Source: Chitinivibrionales bacterium (GTDB lineage: Bacteria; Fibrobacterota; Chitinivibrionia; Chitinivibrionales; WJKA01). Taken from it: DNA of 64,000 nt. Every line of letters starts with the position of its first letter. Position 1 is the stretch's first letter. A model generated the notes under the pieces. That model was given only the letters and a program-made list of their open reading frames with translations, did not search any database and was not told where the DNA came from. Shown in pieces: positions 26,526-36,578 of this stretch. A program made the position numbers and the translations under genes. The stretch is from positions 62,001-126,000 of the forward strand of contig WJLZ01000086.1 in the NCBI GenBank assembly GCA_014728215.1. Direction: 5' to 3'.

Positions 26526-27893
26526 TTAACTTGCAGCCTGGGCTGCACGAAACGTATCGGGAGAAATCTCGAGTTCTTTCAGTTTACGGAGTAAATTTGG
26601 CCGATGCATTCCGACCTCACGGGCAACATGACTTACATTCCCCTCATGTTTTTGGAGCATCTGGGTGAAGTACTTTTTTTCGAACTCGCTTTTTGCCTGG
26701 GTGTAGGGAAGGCTCTGCTCTTTGGTTTCTTCGATATGAAGGACCGATTTGACGACACTGCTGTTTATTCGTTTCTGGTCTCTTCCCCGTGCGCAGAGAA
26801 GATTGACCGTATGTTTCAGTTCCCGGATATTCCCCGGCCATTTATTCTCGTACAGCAAAGCCATGGCATCGGGGGTAATTTCTTTTCCACTATGATATTT
26901 TTTCAGAAAGTAGCGGACTAAATAGGGAATATCTTCCTTATGATGAGGCAGTGACAGGGTTCCTATTCCCGCGCCTTTAAGTCGATAATAGAGATCTCTC
27001 CGAAAAGTACCTTCTTCAACCATATCTTCAAGATTGCGGTTCGTCGCACTGACTATCCGGATATCAACTTTTCTCGGACTTACATCCCCTACCCGTACAT
27101 ACTCTCCTATATCAAGTACCCGTAAAAATTTTGCCTGGACAGAAAGTGACAGTTCACCGATTTCATCCAGAAAAACAGTCGACTTGTTTGCACTCTCTAA
27201 AATCCCCTGCTTGGAAGAGTGTGCACCGGTAAAGGCACCTTTGGCATAGCCGAAAAATTCAGATTCTTCCAGGTGATGCGGAATGGCGCCGCAGTTGATG
27301 GTGATAATCCGTTCATTGCCCCTGCTGCTGTTGTTGTGAATCGCATGGGCAATGATCTCCTTACCGGTCCCGGATTCTCCCTGAACCAACACCGGGAAAT
27401 CACCTGCAGCCATGAGGAGAATTTCGGTGCGTAACTTTTTAATATACGGTGAAACCCCGATAAGCCCCAGGTCATTGTTTGAATCGACAGTCAAACCGAT
27501 CTCCTGATTTGTTTCAACCGTCCGCCGCTTCTCAAGAGCGCCATAAACCGAATACCGTAATTGTCTGAGCGAAAAGGGTTTGATTATAAAGGAATCGACC
27601 TCGAGTTCCTGCATCTCTTTGACCTTTTCATTATCAGGGAACGCGGTAATGACAATAACACTGGTGGAGGGGGATTTTTCTTTGATAAATCTCACCAGTT
27701 CGATCCCGTTTACCCCCGGCATATTCAAATCGGTGAGAAGCAGATCAAAGTCGCTTTTTTCGATATATAACTGTGCTTCAGGAACATTGTCGGTTATTTC
27801 GAGGGCAAACCCTTCTTTATTAAGAGTATTCTGTATTATCTCCCTCATTGCAAGTTCATCATCAACAACAAGGATTTTTGCCGAATTTTGCAT
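26526..27893 (-). CDS. Sigma-54-dependent response regulator (NtrC family)
   Basis: This is a 455-aa transcription activator. The receiver (5-120) has phosphoacceptor Asp55 (LLLTDLNMPGVNG). The AAA+ domain (about 145-370) has Walker A GESGTGKE, the sigma-54 contact loop GAFTGA, Walker B TVFLDEIGE and the arginine-finger region RRDLYYRL. The C-terminal Fis-type helix-turn-helix is GNVSHVAREVGMHRPNLLRKL. It should remodel sigma-54 RNA polymerase at distant enhancer sites once phosphorylated. No kinase is adjacent, but the hybrid kinases and CheA of the nearby cluster are possible donors. It is probably transcribed separately, with about 400 bases before the next gene. Confidence 0.94.
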   Translation of the reverse strand: MQNSAKILVVDDELAMREIIQNTLNKEGFALEITDNVPEAQLYIEKSDFDLLLTDLNMPGVNGIELVRFIKEKSPSTSVIVITAFPDNEKVKEMQELEVDSFIIKPFSLRQLRYSVYGALEKRRTVETNQEIGLTVDSNNDLGLIGVSPYIKKLRTEILLMAAGDFPVLVQGESGTGKEIIAHAIHNNSSRGNERIITINCGAIPHHLEESEFFGYAKGAFTGAHSSKQGILESANKSTVFLDEIGELSLSVQAKFLRVLDIGEYVRVGDVSPRKVDIRIVSATNRNLEDMVEEGTFRRDLYYRLKGAGIGTLSLPHHKEDIPYLVRYFLKKYHSGKEITPDAMALLYENKWPGNIRELKHTVNLLCARGRDQKRINSSVVKSVLHIEETKEQSLPYTQAKSEFEKKYFTQMLQKHEGNVSHVAREVGMHRPNLLRKLKELEISPDTFRAAQAAS

Positions 27894-28143
27894 AATGAGA
27901 CAGGAATTAAAGATTACAGGAAAACAGCATGAAGTGTGTTCATGGTGAAAAGTGTATCATGTTTAAGTGAGGATGTCAAATAAAAGAGGAGGGTTCGGGA
28001 GTCCGGCCATACCAGGGGAACGATGGCGTCAAGGAAATTATAGCCCATATTCCGAGCGACATAACTGTCTGGTGCATCGGCGTGGTCATCCAACCGGATT
28101 CGCTGATTCAGGCACAATCAAGCATACTTTTCTATGCACGAAT

Positions 28144-28791
28144 TCAACATCCAAAAAATTCTTCTTCGAGCATAGCACACAAAGCATGGTACACCGGCAT
28201 ATGCAGTTCCTGTACCTTGAATGTTATCCGGACAGGCACCCGGATAGCAACATCGCAGATATCATTCATCACCCCACCATCTTCACCGGTCATGCCGATT
28301 GTGTATACGCCGAACGCCCGGGCGATTTTTATGGCATTGACTACATTGGTAGAATTTCCCGAGGTACTGATTCCTATAAAGACATCACCGGCAACACCGT
28401 AGCCGTACACCTGTTGTGCGTATACCATGTCATTGCCGATATCATTGGAGAACGCCGTGGTGAGTGCGGTCTGGCTGCTCAGGCAGATTGCCGGGAGCGC
28501 TCGCTGGAGATTATTTGAAAGAAATTGCCAGTCGGCTGCGCCGGATTTTTTCAACCGTTCCATATCCTGTTCAGGAATCTCCCTTTTAATAATAAAACCT
28601 TTCATCAGTTCACCGACAATATGCTCCGAATCTGCAGCACTTCCGCCGTTGCCGCAAACAAGAAGCTTTTTGCCGTTTTGATAGCAGGTGGCAATATAGG
28701 AAAAAGCTTTTTCGATATCATTCTTGCAGCCCTCCAAAGAGGGATAGCTTGTAATCAGATTGTCGAGTGTTTTGGCTGGTTGTTTTTTCAT
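28144..28791 (-). CDS. gmhA: SIS-domain sugar-phosphate isomerase, GmhA-like
   Basis: This is a 215-aa SIS-domain protein of the phosphoheptose isomerase (GmhA/DiaA) type, which converts sedoheptulose 7-phosphate to a heptose 7-phosphate for ADP-heptose and LPS core synthesis. Seen motifs are the phosphate loop LLVCGNGGSAADSEH and the second SIS loop GISTSGNSTNV, with the long first helix (NDIEKAFSYIATCYQNG). The start at 28791 follows AGGAAGGA. An insertion with basic residues near 75-100 (KGFIIKREIPEQDMERLKK) makes it slightly longer than typical GmhA. No other heptose gene is adjacent, so an unrelated SIS isomerase or DiaA-like protein remains possible. It lies downstream of ilvD. Confidence 0.78.
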   Translation of the reverse strand: MKKQPAKTLDNLITSYPSLEGCKNDIEKAFSYIATCYQNGKKLLVCGNGGSAADSEHIVGELMKGFIIKREIPEQDMERLKKSGAADWQFLSNNLQRALPAICLSSQTALTTAFSNDIGNDMVYAQQVYGYGVAGDVFIGISTSGNSTNVVNAIKIARAFGVYTIGMTGEDGGVMNDICDVAIRVPVRITFKVQELHMPVYHALCAMLEEEFFGC

Positions 28792-28816
28792 GCTAATCCT
28801 TCCTGATCTAATTATC

Positions 28817-28850
28817 ATCGTCCTCTTCTTTTCTTCGAGGACGATTTTTT
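28817..28850. terminator. Perfect 9-bp hairpin between ilvD and gmhA-like gene
   Basis: ATCGTCCTC (28817-28825) pairs with GAGGACGAT (28837-28845) around an 11-base loop. On the plus strand it is followed by TTTTT, and on the minus strand it follows the ilvD stop at once but lacks a U tract. It may end ilvD messages or protect their 3' ends. Confidence 0.45.
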
Positions 28851-30684
28851 AGTGTGTTTCCGGCAAGACTTTCACCGCCCCAAGGTCCGCACTTGCGGCA
28901 AACAAACCATAGGCCTGCAGGGCTTTTGAAACGGTCCGGTCACGAACAGGTTTGAATGCTTTCTTTCCCTTTGCCTCCTCTTCTTTCCGGCGTTGGGCGA
29001 GTTCACCATCCGAAACTTTAACATTCAGAGAACGGTTCGGAATGTCGATCTCGACTGTATCGCCTTCACGGAGCAAACCGATTTCTCCTCCTGAAGCGGC
29101 TTCGGGGGAGACATGTCCGATTGACAACCCTGCGGTACCGCCGGAAAACCGACCGTCGGTGATAAGGGCGCATTCTTTGTCGAGATGAATTGATTTTATA
29201 TACGATGTCGGGTAGAGCATCTCCTGCATTCCGGGACCGCCTTTAGGACCTTCATAAATAATAACCACAACATTGCCGGGCTTGATTTCACCATTCAGGA
29301 TACCATCACATGCGGCATCCTGGGAATGATAGACCTTAGCCGTTCCGGAGAATTTATATATCGAAGGATCGACGCCAGCGGTTTTGACAATGGAGCCCTT
29401 TGATGCGATATTTCCGAACAGCACACACAAGCCGCCATCCTTGAAATAACAGTGCTCCATATCCCGGATACACCCCTTTTCCCGGTCGGTATCCAGCGAA
29501 TCGTACATGGCATCCTGTGAACCCAACACCAGATTTCTGCCTTTCCCGCCGGGAGCGCTTTTCCATTTTTCAAGCGCTTCAGGCACAACTGTATCACGGG
29601 CAATATCATTTGCATCGAGTGCATCACCAAGGGAAGGATAATCGACTCGGTTTACCGAAGTAGTAAGTAATCCGGCCCTGTCCAGTTCGCCCATGATCGA
29701 AAGAATACCCCCCGCACGATTAACATCTTCAACATGGTAGGATGAACTCGGGGCGACCTTGCAGAGAACCGGGATTTTACGCGAAAGGCGGTCGATATCA
29801 TTCACAGTAAAATCGACACCGGCCTCCTGGGCAACCGCAAGCAGATGGAGCACGGTATTGGTTGATCCGCCCATGGCTATATCCAGTGACATGGCATTCA
29901 GAAAAGCATCCTTGATCGCAATCGACCGGGGTAACACACTGCTGTCGTTGTCGAAATAATAGCTGTTGGCCATTTCCACAATCTGTTGAGCCGCCTTCTC
30001 GAAAAGCCTGATCCGGTTTTTATGGGTAGCGACGATTGTTCCGTTTCCAGGCAAAGCCAAACCAAGCGCCTCGGTAAGGCAATTCATCGAGTTTGCCGTA
30101 AACATGCCGGAACAGGAGCCGCAGGTGGGACAGGCAACCTGTTCGATCTCAGCGACCTCTTTATCGGGAATGCTCTTATCGGCAGCCTTCACCATGGCAT
30201 CGATAAGGTCATACCGTTTCTTGCCCCGGACACCGGCTTCCATAGGGCCTCCGGAAACAAAAATGGAGGGAATATTCAACCGCATGGCCGCCATAAGCAT
30301 ACCGGGAGTGATTTTGTCGCAATTGGAGATACAAATCATGGCATCGACACAATGAGCATTGCACATATACTCGACACTGTCGGCAATCAGCTCCCGTGAA
30401 GGAAGCGAATAGAGCATGCCGTTATGCCCCATGGCAATACCGTCGTCAATCGCAATGGTGTTGAACTCCGCAGCAAAACAGCCCTGTTCTTCAATAAGAG
30501 CTTTCACCTTCTGGCCGATCTCGTGCAGGTGAACATGACCGGGAACAAACTGGGTAAATGAATTGACAATAGCTATCACCGGTTTCCCCATCTGCTCATC
30601 TTTCATTCCATTGGCCCGCCACAAGCTCCGCGCGCCGGCCATCCTGCGGGTTTCAGTTGTGGTTGCGCTTCGTAATTTCGGCAT
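28849..30684 (-). CDS. ilvD: Dihydroxy-acid dehydratase IlvD
   Basis: IlvD dehydrates 2,3-dihydroxy-isovalerate and 2,3-dihydroxy-3-methylvalerate to the 2-keto acids of valine and isoleucine synthesis. The 611-aa protein is full length and of the Escherichia-like form: [12 protein letters not shown] and [21 protein letters not shown] (split here by position, Cys near 122 and 195-200) give the iron-sulfur ligands, with [12 protein letters not shown] and [20 protein letters not shown] further on. It stands alone, without ilvB, ilvN, ilvC or leu genes. A hairpin follows the stop codon. GAAAGGA before the ATG supports the start. Confidence 0.97.
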   Translation of the reverse strand: MPKLRSATTTETRRMAGARSLWRANGMKDEQMGKPVIAIVNSFTQFVPGHVHLHEIGQKVKALIEEQGCFAAEFNTIAIDDGIAMGHNGMLYSLPSRELIADSVEYMCNAHCVDAMICISNCDKITPGMLMAAMRLNIPSIFVSGGPMEAGVRGKKRYDLIDAMVKAADKSIPDKEVAEIEQVACPTCGSCSGMFTANSMNCLTEALGLALPGNGTIVATHKNRIRLFEKAAQQIVEMANSYYFDNDSSVLPRSIAIKDAFLNAMSLDIAMGGSTNTVLHLLAVAQEAGVDFTVNDIDRLSRKIPVLCKVAPSSSYHVEDVNRAGGILSIMGELDRAGLLTTSVNRVDYPSLGDALDANDIARDTVVPEALEKWKSAPGGKGRNLVLGSQDAMYDSLDTDREKGCIRDMEHCYFKDGGLCVLFGNIASKGSIVKTAGVDPSIYKFSGTAKVYHSQDAACDGILNGEIKPGNVVVIIYEGPKGGPGMQEMLYPTSYIKSIHLDKECALITDGRFSGGTAGLSIGHVSPEAASGGEIGLLREGDTVEIDIPNRSLNVKVSDGELAQRRKEEEAKGKKAFKPVRDRTVSKALQAYGLFAASADLGAVKVLPETH

Positions 30685-30860
30685 ACTATGGGTCCTTTCA
30701 GTATATATTCACCTTGTGTGCAATTTGTTTCTCAACCGTTCACTGTATAACAAACTAAAATAATATAAATTAATCTACGAGTGGCCGGCGGTTAAGTGCG
30801 TGAACCTCGGGATGAGTATTCAACCTTCAACTACAAACTTTTCCCCATTCGGCTTCACAC

Positions 30861-30890
30861 TTGAAATATCCCCTCAATCATCGGTATAAT
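30861..30890 (+). promoter_or_regulatory. Sigma-70 promoter for the FecR/CsgG-like genes
   Basis: TTGAAA at 30861-30866 and TATAAT at 30885-30890 are 18 bases apart, about 30 bases upstream of the ATG at 30921. This is the best sigma-70 match noticed in the window and implies strong constitutive expression of the exported FecR-like proteins. Confidence 0.6.
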
Positions 30891-30920
30891 ATAGAAATAT
30901 ATACCTGTAAAGGAGGGATA

Positions 30921-32144
30921 ATGCAAAAAACCGATTTTTCGGGCATTTCAGTCTGTCTTTTCCTGCTCTTTGCATCATTTGCATCACCGGCATCTTCAGT
31001 AATGCTCGATTCGCTTACCGGCAAAGCGCAGGTACAGCGGGCGGGAAAAGGCAAATGGTTTCCCGTTAAAGAAGGCACCGAGCTGCATAACAACGATATC
31101 ATACGAACAGCCGCACACTCAACTGCAAAGCTGAAGTGGGGAAATGAGGATCATGTCTATTTAAAGGAACAAACCCAACTCCTCGTAAACCTTCATGAAA
31201 ATAAAAAACCATCATTGATATCACAGCATATAACGGTCTTTTACGGCGCTGCGTTTTTTATCATTAGAGAAGTCCTGCCTGCACTCGGAAACAAACGCTA
31301 TGATACTAAAGTCTACTCACCTACTTCGGTAGTTGCTATTCGGGGCACCTCCTTCTGTGTAGCCGCCGATAAAGAGAGTGGGAAAACGGCGCTTATAGTA
31401 ATCAACGGAACGGTCCTTACCCGCAATATTCTTCGAAATGTTTCGGTGTTTGTCCGTTCAGGATACCAAACCTCAATTGCAATCAATACCGACCCCATAA
31501 AACCATCCCCGGTACTCAAAAAGGACATCAAAGAATTAAAAACGTGGGTTCCCCTTGCCGTTCTCACCGAAGAAATGAAAAAGCAGAAAGAAAAATCACA
31601 GCGAACAAAAGCAATTATCTCAGGAAAACTCGAGCAGAAAACCGCAGTAGTACCCTTTGCCAATATTTCCACTTACCGGGGCTCCTGGGATATCGGCTCC
31701 CTTTTTGCCCAATTTATGGCATCAAGGATCGATAAAGAAACCCCGGGGATGAAAGCTGTCGTAACCACTCTTTCTGCAGAGAACCCCGTGGAGATCGGCA
31801 TGAAAGAAAAGGCTCACTATGTTGTTACCGGCGAAATCACCGTATTTGATATCGTTCAGCATGCCAAAGTTACTCCAAAGGCCGATGATTATAATGAGTA
31901 TTCCGATGCAATTATCGAAATCCGGTGCAGTCTCATCGATGTTGCGGGTGAAAAGGTCAAGTATGACAATACAATTAGCGTAAAAAGCCGGGGTGACAAT
32001 GTTCCCCACAACACCTGGAAAGAAATCGGTAAACTGAAATGTGACATGAATGATTCAACTTTTACATCATCATTGATAGGAACATCGATCAAACGAGCCA
32101 TTGATCAGGTTTCGGGCGAAATTGCACGGTATTTACGCGACTGA
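30921..32144 (+). CDS. Exported FecR-domain / CsgG-like fusion protein (copy 1)
   Basis: This is a 407-aa secreted protein. The start at 30921 follows AGGAGG six to seven bases upstream, and a signal peptide (ISVCLFLLFASFASPAS) occupies the first 26 residues. Residues 30-180 form a FecR/DUF4880-like beta domain: SLTGKAQVQRAGKGKW, LHNNDIIRTAAHSTAKL, then SPTSVVAIRGTSFCV. After a basic helical linker, residues 245-405 resemble CsgG/LpoB-type lipoprotein domains (TAVVPFANIS, HYVVTGEITVFDIVQ, IEIRCSLIDVAGEKV, IGTSIKRAIDQVSGEI). A paralogue follows 54 bases downstream. No lipobox cysteine is apparent, so it is probably periplasmic. A role in envelope scaffolding or export is inference. Confidence 0.75.
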   Translation: MQKTDFSGISVCLFLLFASFASPASSVMLDSLTGKAQVQRAGKGKWFPVKEGTELHNNDIIRTAAHSTAKLKWGNEDHVYLKEQTQLLVNLHENKKPSLISQHITVFYGAAFFIIREVLPALGNKRYDTKVYSPTSVVAIRGTSFCVAADKESGKTALIVINGTVLTRNILRNVSVFVRSGYQTSIAINTDPIKPSPVLKKDIKELKTWVPLAVLTEEMKKQKEKSQRTKAIISGKLEQKTAVVPFANISTYRGSWDIGSLFAQFMASRIDKETPGMKAVVTTLSAENPVEIGMKEKAHYVVTGEITVFDIVQHAKVTPKADDYNEYSDAIIEIRCSLIDVAGEKVKYDNTISVKSRGDNVPHNTWKEIGKLKCDMNDSTFTSSLIGTSIKRAIDQVSGEIARYLRD

Positions 32145-32198
32145 ACACCATGGTATTAAGTAACCTGTTCAAGAAGGCTCAGAATAGAGGAGACGAAT

Positions 32199-33425
32199 AT
32201 GACTATCGGTTCGGGAAGTTATGTTAAATCACTTTTGGGTTTGCTGCTTTGCATTCATATATGTTTCGCAGAGGAATATGTGACACTTAAAAGTCTGACC
32301 GGACAGGCTGAAGTCAGGAAGGCGGGACAGGAAAACTGGAGACTGGTCGGCCAGGGCGCAAATCTTCATAACAACGATATATTCAGAGTTGCAAAGAATT
32401 CAAAGGCATGTCTTACCTGGAGTGATGAAAGTGAAATATATCTTAAAGAAAATTCCCAGATACTCATAAATCTCCATTCCAACCCCGGTGATAATTCGGT
32501 TGTTCAACATTTTACGGTATTTTTTGGAGCAGCATTCTTTCTTTTTAAATGTGCCCTTCCAAAATTAGTCCCCGACAACCACTCAAAGGTATACACACCA
32601 ACTGCAGTAATTGCAACCAGGGGTACTTCTTATGAAGTTAATGTTTCAAAGAATAACGGCACATCATCAATTAAAGTGCTTAACGGCACTGTTCTGGTGA
32701 AAAATATACTGAAAAATTCGTCCCTGTTTTTGAAGGCGGCATATAAGACTGTCGTTGAAATAAACACCGATCCGATTGTGCCCAGTGCCATTCTTGAAGA
32801 TGATATTGCTCTTTTAAAAAAATGGGTCCCCTCTGAGGTAATCCGCAGGGAAATGAAATTCCAGCTCTCACGGGCCAAACGGGACCATGAAATTATTACC
32901 GGCAAACTGATCAATAAGATGGTTATCGTACCCCTCCGGAACAATTCCGACTATGAAGGTGAGTGGCAACTACCAAAGGAACTGGCAAAATGTATTTCGG
33001 CAAAGCTATCCGAATCGATCAAGGGGCTGAGTGCGAATGTCACCGGTAATTATAAAGCCGACCCGCTAAGCCTGGGGACCGATCATGAAGCCCGTTTTAT
33101 CCTGCGGGGTTCGATTGAAAAATTTGATATTTCACAACATGCAAAAGTCTCCCCTTCAGCCGATGAATACCGTGAATACAATCTTGCGGAAATACGGCTT
33201 TATCTGCAGCTTATCGATGCTGAAACTGAAAAAATGGTGATTGACAACTACTATTCGGGTGAAGTTTCGGGCAAACACGACAGCCATAATTCATGGGAAA
33301 CGATACGAAAATACCCCTGCAACCTCAAAGACCCTCATTTCAGCAAGTCTATTTTAGGAAGGGCCCTGTTTCAGGCCATCGAAGGGGCATCTCAGGAGAT
33401 AACGCGTTACGTGAAGGGAGAGTAA
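32199..33425 (+). CDS. Exported FecR-domain / CsgG-like fusion protein (copy 2)
   Basis: This is a 408-aa paralogue of the preceding gene, aligning along its whole length. It has a signal peptide (LLGLLLCIHICFA, cleavage before EEY). The FecR-like domain has SLTGQAEVRKAGQENW, LHNNDIFRVAKNSKAC and TPTAVIATRGTSYEV. The C-terminal CsgG-like domain has MVIVPLRNNSD, ARFILRGSIEKFDISQHAK, LAEIRLYLQLIDAETEKMV and ILGRALFQAIEGASQEI. GAGGAGAC upstream of ATG 32199 is a good ribosome binding site. It ends about 130 bases before convergent efp. The pair arose by tandem duplication and was kept despite divergence, suggesting separate or heteromeric roles. Confidence 0.75.
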   Translation: MTIGSGSYVKSLLGLLLCIHICFAEEYVTLKSLTGQAEVRKAGQENWRLVGQGANLHNNDIFRVAKNSKACLTWSDESEIYLKENSQILINLHSNPGDNSVVQHFTVFFGAAFFLFKCALPKLVPDNHSKVYTPTAVIATRGTSYEVNVSKNNGTSSIKVLNGTVLVKNILKNSSLFLKAAYKTVVEINTDPIVPSAILEDDIALLKKWVPSEVIRREMKFQLSRAKRDHEIITGKLINKMVIVPLRNNSDYEGEWQLPKELAKCISAKLSESIKGLSANVTGNYKADPLSLGTDHEARFILRGSIEKFDISQHAKVSPSADEYREYNLAEIRLYLQLIDAETEKMVIDNYYSGEVSGKHDSHNSWETIRKYPCNLKDPHFSKSILGRALFQAIEGASQEITRYVKGE

Positions 33426-33450
33426 GGTTAGGACGCCGGTTTGGGGGTAC
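33425..33450. repeat. Dispersed intergenic repeat family 1, diverged copy C
   Basis: AGGTTAGGACGCCGGTTTGG just after the second FecR-like stop matches the core of the repeats at 4824-4860 and 58030-58063, with a few differences. It lies in the convergent gap before efp. Confidence 0.35.
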
Positions 33451-33554
33451 GGCCAAGGCTTTTCAAACTCTCATTGCTCAACGTACAACGCTCAATTTTA
33501 AAATAGTGTGGCATGATCTTTCAGACCATGGGCTGTTAATTTCGAATGTCGAGT

Positions 33555-34121
33555 TTAATCCCTGGGCCTTCCCGAATATTCCCCGGTCTGGGTATTGACA
33601 ATGACCGTATTGCCGGTTTCGACAAACATGGGCACCTGAATAACAAGTCCGGTTTCAAGAGTAGCCGGTTTGGTGACATTGCCTGCTGCGGTTGCGCCTT
33701 TGATTGAGGGTTCCGTTTCGGTTACTTTCATTTGAACTGTCGATGGAAGCGAAATGCCGATGGGATTTCCTTCATATACTTGAACTTTGAGAGTTGTATT
33801 GGGAAGGAGATAGCCCACAACATCTTCGATTTCGCTTTTGTTGATATGAATCTGTTCGAAATTTTCAGTATTCATAAAAACAAAATCTTCGCCATCCTGA
33901 TAGAGAAATTCAAATTCTTCTTCGGAAACAAAGGCTTTTTCGACTTTGTCGTCGGAGCGAAACCTCACTTCAGTCTGGTTTTCCGAAAGGATATTGCGGA
34001 GTTTGGCGGAAATAGTATTTGATCCCCTCCCCTGCATGGTAAAGCGGAAATCCATTACCTTGTGCGGCTCTCCATTATGGATTATCACCATACCTTTACG
34101 GATTTGAGTAGCATTTATCAT
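33555..34121 (-). CDS. efp: Elongation factor P
   Basis: EF-P relieves ribosome stalling at polyproline stretches. The 188-aa protein has the three EF-P domains and the family C-terminus (NVTKPATLETGLVIQVPMFVETGNTV). The loop that carries the modified residue reads FTMQGRGSNTIS, with Arg32 aligned to Escherichia Lys34. It therefore cannot be lysylated by the EpmA route. Arg at this position is found in EF-P modified by EarP rhamnosylation, although the flanking residues here are not the typical ones. GGAGGAATA before the ATG fixes the start. It is convergent with the FecR-like pair and downstream of the pyrophosphatase gene. Confidence 0.95.
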   Translation of the reverse strand: MINATQIRKGMVIIHNGEPHKVMDFRFTMQGRGSNTISAKLRNILSENQTEVRFRSDDKVEKAFVSEEEFEFLYQDGEDFVFMNTENFEQIHINKSEIEDVVGYLLPNTTLKVQVYEGNPIGISLPSTVQMKVTETEPSIKGATAAGNVTKPATLETGLVIQVPMFVETGNTVIVNTQTGEYSGRPRD

Positions 34122-34283
34122 TATTCCTCCGTATATGATATCAATGAAAATTCAAAATTGAACAGGGCTTTGAATATCTGTATTAACAGTCCTCATCTCC
34201 CCTGCTTGATCATTAACAAGGTGGAAGACGAGGACATTATTACAATACGAATTACCCAGCCTCTTCTTGTGAGGCCTATCTGT

Positions 34284-36329
34284 TTACCGGATCAGCGGTG
34301 CGATAACGAGTGATACAACACTCATCAGCTTGATCAGGATATTCAGTGACGGTCCTGCTGTATCCTTGAAGGGATCGCCTACCGTATCACCGGTAACGGC
34401 TGCTTTATGGGCATCCGAACCCTTACCGCCATGAGCGCCGCCTTCGATATGCTTTTTTGCATTGTCCCAGGCGCCGCCGGCATTCGACATAAAAAGAGCC
34501 ATCATAACACCGGCTACGGTAACACCGGCCAGAACACCACCAAGCATTTCCGGACCACCGGCATAGCCGACAATGACAGGAGTCAATATCGCTATCAAAC
34601 CGGGAGTAACCATTTCTCTAATGGCGGCGGCGGTCGAAATATCGACACATTTTGCATAATCGGCCTTTGCCTTGCCTTCCAGAAGGCCGGGGATCTGTTT
34701 GAATTGACGGCGTACTTCTTCGATCATGGCAAAAGCTGCCCGTCCTACAGCACCCATTGCAAAGGATGAGAAAAGGAAAGGGAGCATTGCGCCGAGAAAC
34801 AGACCTGCAGTCACTGTCGGCTTTGTAACATCAATAACATCGATACCAACCGTGGTACGGAATGAAGCAAAAAGTGCCAGGGCGGTAAGTGCTGCAGAAC
34901 CGATAGCAAAACCTTTTCCGATTGCCGCCGTCGTATTACCAACAGCATCAAGTTTATCGGTGCGTTTCCGTACTTCGGGATCCAATTCAGCCATTTCAGC
35001 CAATCCTCCGGCGTTATCTGCGATCGGACCGTAAGCATCGACCGCAAGCTGAATTCCGGTGGTTGCAAGCATGCCGAGAGCCGCTATCGCGATTCCATAA
35101 AGGCCGGCAAAAAAGTATGCCACGAGAATCGCTGCCCCAAGACAGATAGTTGGAAATGCTGTAGAAAGCATTCCGGTCTCTAAACCGGCAATGATATTGG
35201 TTGCAGCGCCGGTTTCGGAAGCATCAGCAATTTTCTGAGCCGGTTTTTTGTTTTCGGCTGTGTAATATTCGGTGAGCATACCGATTGCGATTCCTGCCGC
35301 AAGTCCCGCGATTGTTGCCCAGAAAATCCCCGTAGCCTGATATTCCACACCACCGAGCGAGAAGGTCGCCGGAGCAAGGTTCACAACAATGGGATAGGTC
35401 AAAATGGCCATAATCGCGCCTGCGCCAAAAGTTCCGATATTCAGCGCTGCCTGCGGATTGCCGCCTTCTTTAACCCGGACGAAAAAGGTTCCGATAATCG
35501 AAATAATAATTCCAACACCTGCAAGTACCAAAGGAAGAATCACCAGTTGAGTAGTGCCTGCAGCAGCACCGAGTACCATGGAGGCGATAATCGAGCCAAC
35601 ATAGGATTCAAACAGGTCGGCACCCATTCCGGCTACGTCACCCACATTATCACCCACATTATCGGCAATCGTGGCCGGGTTCCGGGGATCGTCCTCAGGA
35701 ATGCCGGCTTCAACTTTTCCAACAAGATCGGCGCCAACATCGGCAGCCTTTGTATAAATACCGCCACCAACACGAGCGAAAAGCGCAATCGATGATGCAC
35801 CCATTGCAAAACCATTCAGGACCGGAAGGACCGTATCGGTAAGATTGGCAACTTCGGTACCAAACATCCTTGTATAAAGTATGAACAAGCCCGATAATCC
35901 GACAATACCCAGACCAACAACGCACATTCCCATAACCGCTCCGCCGGAGAAAGCAACCTGCAAGGCTGATTGCAGTCCCGTGCGTGCACCATGAGTGGTC
36001 CGCATGTTGGCAGCAGTGGCAATTCTCATACCAAAAAATCCGGCGATACCGGAACAAACAGCTCCAACAACAAAAGATACGGCAACCCATTTGACATTGC
36101 TTTCATTAGCAATGACAAGGAGGACCGCAACGGCGACAACAAACATGCTCAAGACCTTATATTCCCGTGACAGGAACGCCATCGCACCCTCTCGTACAGC
36201 TGCGCCGATTTCTTTCATCTTATCGGTACCAGCGTTCTGCTTATTGATCCATTGGGACTTCCATACAGCGAAAAGAAGTGCCAGAATACCTGCTCCAAGA
36301 GGTAAGTAAATTAGAGAATTGGAATCCAT
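34284..36329 (-). CDS. hppA: Membrane-bound ion-translocating pyrophosphatase
   Basis: This 681-aa, about 16-helix membrane protein couples pyrophosphate hydrolysis to H+ and/or Na+ pumping. The catalytic loops are intact: [21 protein letters not shown], then [20 protein letters not shown], and the C-terminal [11 protein letters not shown] and [15 protein letters not shown]. The segment [15 protein letters not shown] has Ala where K+-independent enzymes have Lys, so this is the K+-dependent type. Ion specificity (H+ or Na+) cannot be decided by eye. Such pumps save energy in anaerobes with small ATP yields, which fits the acetogenic-type pathway in the same window. GAGAGG precedes the ATG. 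Confidence 0.96.
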   Translation of the reverse strand: MDSNSLIYLPLGAGILALLFAVWKSQWINKQNAGTDKMKEIGAAVREGAMAFLSREYKVLSMFVVAVAVLLVIANESNVKWVAVSFVVGAVCSGIAGFFGMRIATAANMRTTHGARTGLQSALQVAFSGGAVMGMCVVGLGIVGLSGLFILYTRMFGTEVANLTDTVLPVLNGFAMGASSIALFARVGGGIYTKAADVGADLVGKVEAGIPEDDPRNPATIADNVGDNVGDVAGMGADLFESYVGSIIASMVLGAAAGTTQLVILPLVLAGVGIIISIIGTFFVRVKEGGNPQAALNIGTFGAGAIMAILTYPIVVNLAPATFSLGGVEYQATGIFWATIAGLAAGIAIGMLTEYYTAENKKPAQKIADASETGAATNIIAGLETGMLSTAFPTICLGAAILVAYFFAGLYGIAIAALGMLATTGIQLAVDAYGPIADNAGGLAEMAELDPEVRKRTDKLDAVGNTTAAIGKGFAIGSAALTALALFASFRTTVGIDVIDVTKPTVTAGLFLGAMLPFLFSSFAMGAVGRAAFAMIEEVRRQFKQIPGLLEGKAKADYAKCVDISTAAAIREMVTPGLIAILTPVIVGYAGGPEMLGGVLAGVTVAGVMMALFMSNAGGAWDNAKKHIEGGAHGGKGSDAHKAAVTGDTVGDPFKDTAGPSLNILIKLMSVVSLVIAPLIR

Positions 36330-36578
36330 AGAGCCTCTCTTTTTAGGTGAAGGTTACAACAAGTACTGAATTTATTGCCAAATCTGATGTTGCTGTAGCA
36401 AATTGTGTCATCATACTATTATAAAAAGATGCATTTGCGGAGAGACTAAAATATATTTGCCCTAGGGGGTGAATCAATGAAGAATGACAGGATAATAATA
36501 TTCTAATGGAGAATGAAACACCGGATACCGCAAAAACCGTCTTTGGATGATCTTGAAGGTGGGTAAATCCCGAAAAGG

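Noticed and set aside
28817-28850. Hairpin plus T run read as a plus-strand terminator
   Set aside because: There is no plus-strand gene upstream for it to terminate; it is kept only as a hairpin between two minus-strand genes.
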